Source of the DNA: Campylobacteraceae bacterium
GTDB taxonomy: Bacteria > Campylobacterota > Campylobacteria > Campylobacterales > Sulfurovaceae
Length of the DNA stretch: 21,815 nucleotides
Direction of reading: 5' to 3'
Assembly (NCBI GenBank): GCA_026995985.1
Contig: JALWNF010000063.1
Span: forward strand, 1 to 21,815
Notes under the pieces: generated by a model
The model's database searches: none
Told to the model about the DNA's origin: nothing
What the model saw: the letters and a program-made list of their open reading frames with translations, nothing else
Part shown: positions 15,512 through 21,815 of the stretch, piece by piece
Layout of the letters: each line of letters opens with the position of its first letter
How positions within the stretch are numbered: position 1 is the stretch's first letter
Position numbers and translations under genes: made by a program

Positions 15512-16045
15512 ATGTCAAGAATAGGAAAACAGCCTGTAACCATTGCTAAAGGTATAGATGTCTCTGTAGATGGTACAGCTATTGTTGCTAAAAAGGGTAA
15601 TTTAGAGAAGAGACTTGAGACTTATGGTAGAGTTGGAATCTCTATTGATGAAGATAAGGTAATATTTTCAAGAGTAGGTGAAGATAAAGAGAGTTCTGCA
15701 TTCTGGGGAACTTATAGAGCACTGTTTGCAAATATTATTGAAGGACTCGATAAAGGTTTCCAAAAATCTTTAGAGATTAATGGTGTTGGATATAGAGCTG
15801 CTGTTCAAGGTAAAACACTTAATTTACAGTTAGGTTTTTCTCACCCGATTAATTTTGATATTCCAGATGGTGTAGAGATTACAGTAGAGAAGAACCTTAT
15901 TCATATTAAGGGTACTGACAAACAGACTATTGGTCAAGTTGCTGCTAAGATTAGAAGCTTTAGACCACCAGAGCCATATAAAGGTAAAGGTGTTAAGTAT
16001 ACTGATGAAGTTATTATCAGAAAAGCTGGAAAGTCAGCTAAATAG
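15512..16045 (+). CDS. rplF: 50S ribosomal protein L6
   Basis: 177 aa, full length; sits near the factor-binding site and the sarcin-ricin loop. Begins [17 protein letters not shown], and has the C-terminal signature [25 protein letters not shown] lies 7 bases before the ATG. Confidence 0.98.
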   Translation: MSRIGKQPVTIAKGIDVSVDGTAIVAKKGNLEKRLETYGRVGISIDEDKVIFSRVGEDKESSAFWGTYRALFANIIEGLDKGFQKSLEINGVGYRAAVQGKTLNLQLGFSHPINFDIPDGVEITVEKNLIHIKGTDKQTIGQVAAKIRSFRPPEPYKGKGVKYTDEVIIRKAGKSAK

Positions 16046-16057
16046 TAGGAGAATAGT

Positions 16058-16414
16058 ATGTTAAAAAGTATTCAAAAGAGAAAAAATAGACTAAGAGTTC
16101 AGCGTAAAAAGAGAGTAAGAGCTAAAATCTCTGGAACAGCAGAACTTCCAAGAGTATCTATCTTTAAATCAAATAGACATGTTTACGCTCAAGCTATTGA
16201 TGATGTTGCAGGAGTTACTATTGCAGCAGCAGATGGTCGTAAAATGGGTCTAAAAGCAAACAGAGAAGATGCTAAAAAAGTGGCTGTCGCAATGGCAGAT
16301 GCTCTTAAGGCTAAAAATATTGAAAAGATTGTTTTCGATAGAAATGGTTATCTCTATCATGGTGTTGTTGCAGCATTTGCAGACGCTTTACGAGAAGCTG
16401 GAATTAAGTTTTAA
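16058..16414 (+). CDS. rplR: 50S ribosomal protein L18
   Basis: 118 aa; binds 5S rRNA together with L5. Basic N-terminus ([18 protein letters not shown]), then [19 protein letters not shown] and the C-terminal block [28 protein letters not shown] lies 7 bases before the ATG. Confidence 0.98.
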   Translation: MLKSIQKRKNRLRVQRKKRVRAKISGTAELPRVSIFKSNRHVYAQAIDDVAGVTIAAADGRKMGLKANREDAKKVAVAMADALKAKNIEKIVFDRNGYLYHGVVAAFADALREAGIKF

Positions 16415-16425
16415 GGAGAAGGTGA

Positions 16426-16875
16426 ATGTTAGCAGAGAGTATAGATAGAGATAAATTTGAAGAGAGAATTGTAAATATTGGTCGTGTTACTAAAGTTGTA
16501 AAGGGTGGTAGACGTTTTAGATTTACTGCTCTTGTTGTAATTGGTGACAAAAACGGTACTATTGGTTATGGTACAGGTAAAGCCAAAGAGGTTCCAGATG
16601 CTATTAAAAAAGCAGTTGATGATGCTTTTAAATCTCTTGTAAAAGTTAATATTAAGGGTACAACTATTGCTCATGATATTGAACAAAAAAGTGGTGCAAG
16701 TCGTATTATCTTAAGACCAGCATCTGAGGGTACAGGGACAATTGCAGGTGGTGCGATGAGACCTGTACTTGAACTAGCAGGTATTCAAGATGTTATTGCA
16801 AAATCATTGGGTTCAAACAATCCTAACAACCTTGTAAGAGCTACAGTCGATGCACTTACAAGAATTAAAGCGTAA
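16426..16875 (+). CDS. rpsE: 30S ribosomal protein S5
   Basis: 149 aa, slightly short of the E. coli 167 but normal for the phylum. S5 takes part in decoding fidelity and mRNA entry. Signatures: [36 protein letters not shown] and [30 protein letters not shown] is upstream of the ATG. It is followed directly by rplO: rpmD (L30), which lies here in many bacteria, is absent. Confidence 0.98.
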   Translation: MLAESIDRDKFEERIVNIGRVTKVVKGGRRFRFTALVVIGDKNGTIGYGTGKAKEVPDAIKKAVDDAFKSLVKVNIKGTTIAHDIEQKSGASRIILRPASEGTGTIAGGAMRPVLELAGIQDVIAKSLGSNNPNNLVRATVDALTRIKA

Positions 16876-16885
16876 GGGAGTAGAT

Positions 16886-17284
16886 ATGGGTTTACACAAT
16901 TTACAACCAGCTCCAGGTTCAACACGTAACAGAAAACGTGTTGGACGGGGGCAAGGTTCAGGAAATGGTAAAACAGCTGGACGTGGTAACAAAGGTCAAA
17001 AGTCAAGAACAGGTTATAAAGAGAAGAGAGGTTTTGAGGGTGGTCAAATGCCACTATATAAAAGAGTTCCAAAGATTGGTTTTAGCTCAAGAGTAACTAA
17101 ACCTCACTCAATTAATATTGAAAAAAATAAGGCTGTTGCAGAGCTTGAAGAGATTACATTAGAGACAATTAAGTCTGTCTATAAACTTAAAAAATCTGTA
17201 ACAAAAGTAAAGCTTATCGGTATAGGTGCTAAAGATTTGGCATCTAAAATAAAAGATGAAGCTGTTACAACGAGTGGTAAATAA
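16886..17284 (+). CDS. rplO: 50S ribosomal protein L15
   Basis: 132 aa; late assembly protein. The start at 16886 ([18 protein letters not shown]) has GGGAG at 16876-16880 just before it; a longer frame reaching back into rpsE lacks L15 similarity there. Signatures: [20 protein letters not shown] and [18 protein letters not shown]. The stop is 2 bases from the secY start. Confidence 0.97.
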   Translation: MGLHNLQPAPGSTRNRKRVGRGQGSGNGKTAGRGNKGQKSRTGYKEKRGFEGGQMPLYKRVPKIGFSSRVTKPHSINIEKNKAVAELEEITLETIKSVYKLKKSVTKVKLIGIGAKDLASKIKDEAVTTSGK

Positions 17285-17286
17285 CC

Positions 17287-18528
17287 ATGAGTAATGCTTT
17301 AACTCAAAAAATACTGATTACTTTTGGATTTCTATTTGCCTACAGAGTTTTAGCATATGTACCAGTTCCTGGTGTTGATACTGCCGTAATTGCATCATTT
17401 TTTGATGGAACTGGCGTTGGTGGTATGGCAAACCTGTTTTCGGGTGGAGCCATTCAGCGTTTCTCAATTATCTCACTAGGAATTATGCCTTACATTACAG
17501 CCTCTATTGTAATGGAGCTTCTTGCTGCAACCTTTCCAAATATTGGTCAGATGAAAAAAGAGCGTGATGGAATGCAAAAATATATGCAGATTATCCGTTA
17601 TGCAACTATATTTATTACCCTTGTTCAAGCTTTTGGCGTCTCTATAGGTCTTCAAAATATGAAGGGTGCTGTACTTATGGAGCCAGTTACATTTACCATT
17701 ATTACAACAGTCTCTATGTTGACAGGTACAATGTTGCTTATGTGGATTGGTGAGCGTATTACTCAAAGTGGTATAGGTAATGGTATTTCGCTTATCATTT
17801 TTGCTGGTATTGTCTCAGGAATTCCTGCTGCTATTTCAAATACAATGACTTTGGTTAATACTGGTGCATTATCATTTATTACAGTTCTTGCAATATTGGC
17901 TATTGTCTTGGCAACTATTTTTATAATTATCTATATTGAACTTGGAGAGCGTAGAATACCTATCTCCTACTCAAGAAAGACAATAATGCAAAATCAAAAT
18001 AAAAGAGTAATGAACTATATTCCAATCAAAATAAATCTATCAGGGGTAATTCCTCCAATTTTTGCTTCGGCTGTATTGATGTTCCCTATTACCCTTTTAG
18101 GACATACAGACAATAGTATTGCTAAAGCGATTGCAGATATTTTAGCACCAGGTAGTATTGGATTTAATATTGCTACTTTTGTATTAGTTATATTCTTTGC
18201 ATTTTTCTATGCATCTATTGCATTTAACGCTAAAGATATTGCAGATAACCTAAAACGTCAAGGTGGGTTTATTCCTGGTGTTCGCCCAGGTGAGCATACA
18301 AAAGAGTTTATTAATGAGGTTGCAAGTAGATTAACAGGTGCAGGAGCACTCTACTTAGCAATTATCTCTACAGTTCCATTTATATTAATTAACTCAATGG
18401 GAGCAGCATTCTACTTTGGTGGAGTCTCTGTTTTAATTATTGTTCAAGTTGCTCTTGATACAATGAGAAAAATTGAAGCACAAATCTACATGAACAAATA
18501 TGAAACTTTAGGTGCAGTAGGTCTATAA
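17287..18528 (+). CDS. secY: Preprotein translocase subunit SecY
   Basis: 413-aa inner-membrane channel of SecYEG, with about ten hydrophobic helices. Family blocks: YRVLAYVPVPGVD, MPYITASIVMELL (the plug/TM2 region), ERDGMQKYMQ, the cytoplasmic loop ELGERRIPISYSRK that contacts ribosome and SecA, and RQGGFIPGVRPGEHT near TM8. It begins 2 bases after rplO without a strong Shine-Dalgarno (only GAGTGG nearby), so translation is probably coupled to rplO. The stop overlaps map. Together with ffs the window carries two parts of the co-translational export path. Confidence 0.98.
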   Translation: MSNALTQKILITFGFLFAYRVLAYVPVPGVDTAVIASFFDGTGVGGMANLFSGGAIQRFSIISLGIMPYITASIVMELLAATFPNIGQMKKERDGMQKYMQIIRYATIFITLVQAFGVSIGLQNMKGAVLMEPVTFTIITTVSMLTGTMLLMWIGERITQSGIGNGISLIIFAGIVSGIPAAISNTMTLVNTGALSFITVLAILAIVLATIFIIIYIELGERRIPISYSRKTIMQNQNKRVMNYIPIKINLSGVIPPIFASAVLMFPITLLGHTDNSIAKAIADILAPGSIGFNIATFVLVIFFAFFYASIAFNAKDIADNLKRQGGFIPGVRPGEHTKEFINEVASRLTGAGALYLAIISTVPFILINSMGAAFYFGGVSVLIIVQVALDTMRKIEAQIYMNKYETLGAVGL

Positions 18529-19301
18529 TGGCTATTGCACTTAGAAAACCTAACGAACTCACCAAACTTGCAAAAGCTGGTGAGATTGTTGGTAAAACGC
18601 TTAAATATCTCCAAGAAAATGTTACTGTTGGAATGACTTTAAAAGAGATTGATGCCATGGGTGAAGTATTTATTCGCCAACACGGAGCAACTCCCTCTTT
18701 TAAAGGTCTATATGGCTTTCCTGCTTCTGTATGTACCTCTCTTAATGAAGTTTGTATACATGGTGTTCCTACAGATTATAGAGTTCAAAATGGTGATATT
18801 TTAGGTTTAGATTTAGGAGCTAAACTAGATGGCTATTTTGGTGATGCAGCTATAACCATGCCTATTGGCAAGATTTCTAAAGAGGATGAGGAGCTTATAG
18901 CTTGTGCAAAAGATGCACTCTACTATGCAATAGAGAATATTAGAGTTGGTATGAGATTTAAAGAGCTTTCTTATCTTTTAGAGACCTTTATTAGAGAGCG
19001 AGGTTATGTGCCATTAAGAGATTTTTGTGGTCATGGTATTGGTAAAAAACCCCATGAGGAGCCAAATATTCCTAACTATGTAGATGGAAAACCAAAACAA
19101 GGACCAAAGATTAAAAATGGTATGGTATTTTGTATAGAGCCAATGATTTGTCAAAAGAGTGAAGAGCCTATTGTCTTAGAGGATAAATGGTCAGTAGTAA
19201 GTCAAGATGGACTTCGCTCTTCACACTATGAGCATACTGTAGCCGTTGTTAATGGAAAAGCAGTTATTTTAACTAATGCTCAACCGACACACAATTTATA
19301 A
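18528..19301 (+). CDS. map: Methionine aminopeptidase, type I
   Basis: 257 aa. Removes the initiator methionine from nascent proteins at the ribosome. The five metal ligands are visible: D95 (GLDLGA), D106 (YFGDAA), H169 (CGHGIGK), E204 (FCIEPM) and E235 (YEHT); H78 in CIHGVP is the conserved active-site histidine. No N-terminal zinc-finger extension and no type II insert, so it is type Ia. The ATG overlaps the secY stop (TAATG). The order secY-map-infA is common. Confidence 0.97.
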   Translation: MAIALRKPNELTKLAKAGEIVGKTLKYLQENVTVGMTLKEIDAMGEVFIRQHGATPSFKGLYGFPASVCTSLNEVCIHGVPTDYRVQNGDILGLDLGAKLDGYFGDAAITMPIGKISKEDEELIACAKDALYYAIENIRVGMRFKELSYLLETFIRERGYVPLRDFCGHGIGKKPHEEPNIPNYVDGKPKQGPKIKNGMVFCIEPMICQKSEEPIVLEDKWSVVSQDGLRSSHYEHTVAVVNGKAVILTNAQPTHNL

Positions 19302-19347
19302 GCATTCAAAGAGTAAAATAGAGACATATTAAAAAAGGAGAAAATAG

Positions 19348-19566
19348 ATGGGCAAAAATGATGTAATTGAGATTGATGGGAAAGTAATTGAGGCACTTCC
19401 AAATGCAACTTTTAGAGTAGAGCTTGACAATGGACATGTTATTTTATGTCATATTGCAGGAAAGATGAGAATGCACTATATTAAAATCTTACCAGGAGAT
19501 AAAGTAAAGGTAGAACTTACTCCATATAGTCTTGATAAGGGGCGTATTACTTTTAGATATAAGTAG
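19348..19566 (+). CDS. infA: Translation initiation factor IF-1
   Basis: 72 aa, the normal length; an S1/OB-fold protein that covers the A site during initiation. Motifs: [35 protein letters not shown] and [18 protein letters not shown] is an excellent binding site 8 bases upstream. It follows map with a 46-base gap and is the last gene of the cluster here; a stem-loop follows it. Confidence 0.98.
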   Translation: MGKNDVIEIDGKVIEALPNATFRVELDNGHVILCHIAGKMRMHYIKILPGDKVKVELTPYSLDKGRITFRYK

Positions 19567-19573
19567 AGTTATA

Positions 19574-19603
19574 TTAAGGTGTTCTATTTTTGTAGCACCT
19601 TAA
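19574..19603 (+). terminator. Stem-loop after infA, probable end of the ribosomal operon
   Basis: TTAAGGTG (19574-19581) and CACCTTAA (19596-19603) form eight perfect pairs, and flanking GAG/CTC can extend the stem with a bulge. The loop is T-rich. The 3' tract (CTCTTGATTATA) is not a clean T run, so termination may be partial. Confidence 0.6.
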
Positions 19604-19678
19604 CTCTTGATTATATAAATCTCTCTATATTTATTGATATACTTTCCTCCAAATTAATAAATTAAGGGAATTCTAGCT

Positions 19679-19875
19679 TTAAGTCGAACTCAGGTTTGTA
19701 TATTGTCCTCCTTCATGCAGAGTTACACGACTACCTCGCGGTCAGAGTTAAATATTATCTTAGGTGCAGGATATTTAGCTAGTTCCATTTTGAGTACATC
19801 TGTAGCCCCCAAGGTTGCATCCATTGAGTTTGAGAGTTTATAAGCTAGTATAGCTCTACTACTCCAATTTAAAAT
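19679..19875 (-). pseudogene. IS3-family transposase (orfB, rve/DDE domain) remnant
   Basis: Minus-strand frame 19875-19723 reads 50 residues resembling the middle of IS3-type transposases: NWSSRAILAYKLSNSMD, a helix VLKMELAKYPAPK, then IIFNSDR, in the place of the second catalytic aspartate (family: IF(N/H)(S/T)DxGSQYTS). It then runs into a stop. Removing two bases (an apparent CG dinucleotide insertion at the DR codons) gives RGSRVTLHEGGQYTN down to a stop at 19681-19679, which restores family-like sequence. The first catalytic Asp is replaced by Asn, and both ends of the element are missing. Decayed, not functional. Assignment is by recalled family pattern only. Confidence 0.65.
19683..19696 (-). 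repeat. 14-bp repeat, right copy (inverted relative to the left copy)
   Basis: GTCGAACTCAGGTT on the plus strand is the exact reverse complement of 1247-1260. This copy lies at the 3' edge of the IS3-like remnant. Confidence 0.5.
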
Positions 19876-19877
19876 AT

Positions 19878-19899
19878 GAGCCTATATTTCTATAGGCTC
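19878..19899 (-). terminator. Rho-independent terminator of efp
   Basis: Nine perfect base pairs, GAGCCTATA/TATAGGCTC, around a GAAA tetraloop (read on the minus strand), followed by ATATTTT. It lies 7 bases past the efp stop. It may also stop plus-strand read-through from infA. Confidence 0.8.
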
Positions 19900-19906
19900 T
19901 AACTCT

Positions 19907-20473
19907 CTATTTTGCTTTTTCTAGGTATTTACCTTCAGTAGTATCTACTTTAATTTTATCACCTTCAAGAATAAAAAATGGAACCTGTACTACAGCACCT
20001 GATTCAAGAGTTGCAGGTTTTTTACCACCTTGTGAGTCACCTTTAAAGTTTGGTGGGGTCTCTACTACCTCATATACAAAAGTTTGTGGAATCTCAACAG
20101 ATATAGCTTTTCCATTGTGAAATAAAATTTCAGTCTCCATACCATCAACCATAAAGTTAAAGGTATCTTTTCCTACTTGTTCATGGGTTAATCCAATTTG
20201 ATCATAGGTAGTTGTATCCATAAACTGTAACATATCACCATCATCATACAAATACTGCATAGTTTTATGTTCTAAATTTGGTGTTTCAAACTTATCTCCA
20301 GCATGAACAGTCTTCTCTATTACTTTTCCATTAGATAGGTTTTTTATCTTCATTCTAACAAAAGCTGCACCTTTACCTGGCTTTACATGTTGAAAATCTA
20401 CTACTCTATAAGGATTACCATCTAGCTCTAAACGAACACCTTTTTTAATGTCTCCCATTGAAATTGTTGCCAT
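19907..20473 (-). CDS. efp: Translation elongation factor P
   Basis: 188 aa, the normal length. EF-P relieves ribosomes stalled at polyproline. The start is the ATG at 20473 ([17 protein letters not shown]) with AGGAG 9 bases upstream; a TTG three codons earlier is in frame but overlaps the binding site. The tip loop reads [10 protein letters not shown], with lysine at position 34, the site that is beta-lysylated in E. coli when EpmA and EpmB are present. The conserved C-terminal block [20 protein letters not shown] is present. It is transcribed alone, between a TATAAT box and a strong terminator. Confidence 0.98.
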   Translation of the reverse strand: MATISMGDIKKGVRLELDGNPYRVVDFQHVKPGKGAAFVRMKIKNLSNGKVIEKTVHAGDKFETPNLEHKTMQYLYDDGDMLQFMDTTTYDQIGLTHEQVGKDTFNFMVDGMETEILFHNGKAISVEIPQTFVYEVVETPPNFKGDSQGGKKPATLESGAVVQVPFFILEGDKIKVDTTEGKYLEKAK

Positions 20474-20501
20474 ATTATACAACTCCTAATTTTTTTTTGC
20501 T

Positions 20502-20507
20502 ATTATA
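20502..20507 (-). promoter_or_regulatory. -10 box of efp
   Basis: TATAAT on the minus strand (GGATATAATAGC), about 29 bases before the efp ATG. No clear -35. Leader about 22 nt. Confidence 0.6.
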
Positions 20508-20587
20508 TCCATTGCTTAATATTACGTTGTTTAATGGTTTAATATTTTTCTGTTAAGCTTAAGCATAAATCAATTATAAGGTAATAT

Positions 20588-21815
20588 ATGAAAAGAGTAT
20601 TTAGACTGTTAGCAGTGTTAATCATAACTTTTTTGTTTTCATATTCTCAGAGTATAGACTCATCTATTGTTAAAATCTATACAGTCTCTAAGGCAACTAA
20701 CTATTTAGAGCCTTGGAACTCTTCAGTTCAACGTTCAAGTGGTTCAGGAAGTATTATCTCTGGTAATCGTATCTTGACAAATGCTCATGTAGTAGCAAAT
20801 GAGACATTTATAGAAGTAAAAAAGTATGGTGATACTAAACGTTATCAGGCAAAAGTTCTTTATGTCTCTCACGATATTGACTTAGCACTTTTAGAGGTAA
20901 AAGACAAAGAGTTCTTTAAAAATACAACCCCTTTAGAGTTTGGAGATTTGCCAAATATGCAAGATAAGGTAACTGTCTATGGGTATCCAATGGGTGGACA
21001 TACTATATCGGTCAGTAAAGGAATTGTCTCTCGAATAGAGCATAATGTCTATGCACATAGTGGAAAGAGTTTTTTAGCTATTCAGATTGATGCTGCAATA
21101 AATCCTGGAAACTCAGGTGGACCTGCTATTTCTAATGGAAAGATTGTAGGTGTAGTAATGCAGGGAATTACATTTTCTCAAAATATAGGCTATATGGTTC
21201 CTGTAGATATGATTAAACACTTTTTAAAAGATATAGAAGATGGTAAACTAGATGGATTTCCAAAGTTAGGTATTATGACAGATAAGATTGAAAACCCTAC
21301 TTTAAAAGAGTACTATCATTTGTCTGAAGATGAAGGGGGAATTTTAGTAGTAGATATTGTCTATAACTCTGTATTAAAAGATATCCTTAAAAAGGAGGAT
21401 ATTATTACAGCTATCAATGGACATAAAATAGAAAATGATGGAACTGTAGAGTTTAGAGAGAATCAATATACACACTTTAAATACTATATAGATTTACTTC
21501 AATATGGTGACAAGGTAACTTTAGATATTATTCGCAATGGTAAAAAGATGACACTTCATGCAACCCTTCCAAAGACATTAAGTAATGAACACACTACCTA
21601 TGCAGAGTTAGAGTACGATAAGATGCCACGCTATTTTATGTTAGGTGGATATATCTTTTCTCCTGTTTCTCAAAATCTTTTAAATGCCTCTATGGCTCCA
21701 ATGTTAGGTTTAAGATATGCTGCAACAAAGTTTCCTACAAAAGACAAGCAGGAGTTAGTAGTTCTTCTTAAAGTTCTAGCTTCACCTCATACACGAGGAG
21801 ATTATGATATTGCTA
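20588..21815 (+). CDS. Secreted S1C (Deg/HtrA-like) serine protease, 3' end cut by window edge
   Basis: Open from the ATG at 20588 to the right edge, 409 residues seen. A signal peptide (MKRVFRLLAVLIITFLFSYSQS) sends it to the periplasm. The trypsin-like domain has the full triad: H67 in TNAHVV, D98 in HDIDLALLEV and S176 in NPGNSGGPA. A PDZ-like region follows at about residues 230-330 (GGILVVDIVYNSVLKDILKK, then EDIITAINGHKI), as in Deg proteins. The part after the PDZ region (about 340 on) does not look like a second standard PDZ and resembles the long C-terminal tails of plant-Deg-like bacterial members. Probable role is protein quality control or processing in the envelope. AAGG lies about 7 bases before the ATG. 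Diverges from efp. Confidence 0.9.
   Translation, partial: MKRVFRLLAVLIITFLFSYSQSIDSSIVKIYTVSKATNYLEPWNSSVQRSSGSGSIISGNRILTNAHVVANETFIEVKKYGDTKRYQAKVLYVSHDIDLALLEVKDKEFFKNTTPLEFGDLPNMQDKVTVYGYPMGGHTISVSKGIVSRIEHNVYAHSGKSFLAIQIDAAINPGNSGGPAISNGKIVGVVMQGITFSQNIGYMVPVDMIKHFLKDIEDGKLDGFPKLGIMTDKIENPTLKEYYHLSEDEGGILVVDIVYNSVLKDILKKEDIITAINGHKIENDGTVEFRENQYTHFKYYIDLLQYGDKVTLDIIRNGKKMTLHATLPKTLSNEHTTYAELEYDKMPRYFMLGGYIFSPVSQNLLNASMAPMLGLRYAATKFPTKDKQELVVLLKVLASPHTRGDYDIA

Larger units (their letters stand above)
19567..19906. other. 340-base spacer between infA and efp, no intact gene
   Basis: Contents from left to right: the infA stem-loop, an AT-rich stretch, one copy of the 14-bp repeat, an IS3-family transposase remnant on the minus strand, and the efp terminator. 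Local GC rises around 19720-19745 compared with both flanks. The genes rpmJ, rpsM, rpsK, rpsD, rpoA and rplQ, which follow infA in many bacteria, are not here. Confidence 0.8.

Noticed and set aside
11211..16686. Several minus-strand open frames opposite rplB, rplV, rplP, rpmC, rplN, rpsZ and rpsE
   Set aside because: Each is antisense to a highly conserved ribosomal gene with no signal of its own.
20554..20567. TTAAGCTTAA palindrome in the efp/protease divergent spacer as an operator
   Set aside because: Short AT-rich palindromes are expected by chance here, and nothing else supports a binding site.
1..21815. CRISPR array, rRNA genes or complete insertion sequence
   Set aside because: No regularly spaced direct repeats, no rRNA sequence and no intact transposase with terminal repeats were seen.

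Overview
The window is an AT-rich chromosomal segment that reads as Campylobacterota (formerly Epsilonproteobacteria). The pointers are the rpmE-rsmI pair, an S10/spc ribosomal cluster that lacks rpmD (L30) between rpsE and rplO, a zinc-type S14, a SecY of the Campylobacter/Sulfurimonas kind, and TATAAT-like -10 boxes with poor -35 boxes. A free-living sulfur-oxidiser type such as Sulfurimonas or Sulfurovum is plausible, because DUF1703-type ATPase/nuclease genes and PilJ-type sensors are common there. Genus cannot be fixed from sequence reading alone.

Region 1 (1-1200, minus strand): the 16S rRNA methyltransferase gene rsmI, cut by the left edge, preceded by rpmE (L31). rpmE has its own promoter and a leader of about 120 nt that can fold into three hairpins. 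The loop of the last hairpin can pair with bases just before the ribosome binding site, a possible autoregulatory leader.

Region 2 (1200-8760): accessory and housekeeping genes of mixed type. On the minus strand are an AAA-ATPase/PD-(D/E)XK protein (DUF1703 type), a CPA1-type cation/proton antiporter and a two-TM coiled-coil protein. On the plus strand, diverging from these, is a 360-aa protein of unknown function whose stop codon lies one base from the 3' end of a minus-strand tRNA-Ser(GGA). The 4.5S SRP RNA gene (ffs) diverges from the tRNA. After it come a secreted protein with two PilJ-type sensor modules (plus strand) and an ATPase with a probable winged-helix segment (minus strand).

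Region 3 (8761-19600, plus strand): one long ribosomal cluster, rpsJ-rplC-rplD-rplW-rplB-rpsS-rplV-rpsC-rplP-rpmC-rpsQ-rplN-rplX-rplE-rpsZ-rpsH-rplF-rplR-rpsE-rplO-secY-map-infA. Gaps are tiny and several start and stop codons overlap, so it is probably transcribed mostly as one unit from a TATAAT promoter at 8879. It supplies ribosome parts, the translocon, N-terminal Met removal and initiation factor 1. The usual next block (rpmJ, rpsM, rpsK, rpsD, rpoA, rplQ) does not follow.

Region 4 (19567-21815): a 340-base gap with two stem-loops, a decayed IS3-family transposase fragment and one copy of a 14-bp repeat whose inverted partner lies at 1247-1260. Then efp (minus strand) and, divergent from it, a Deg/HtrA-type secreted serine protease cut by the right edge. 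No CRISPR array or complete mobile element was seen. The most novel-looking signals are the rpmE leader, the rpsJ leader and the tandem-PilJ periplasmic protein.
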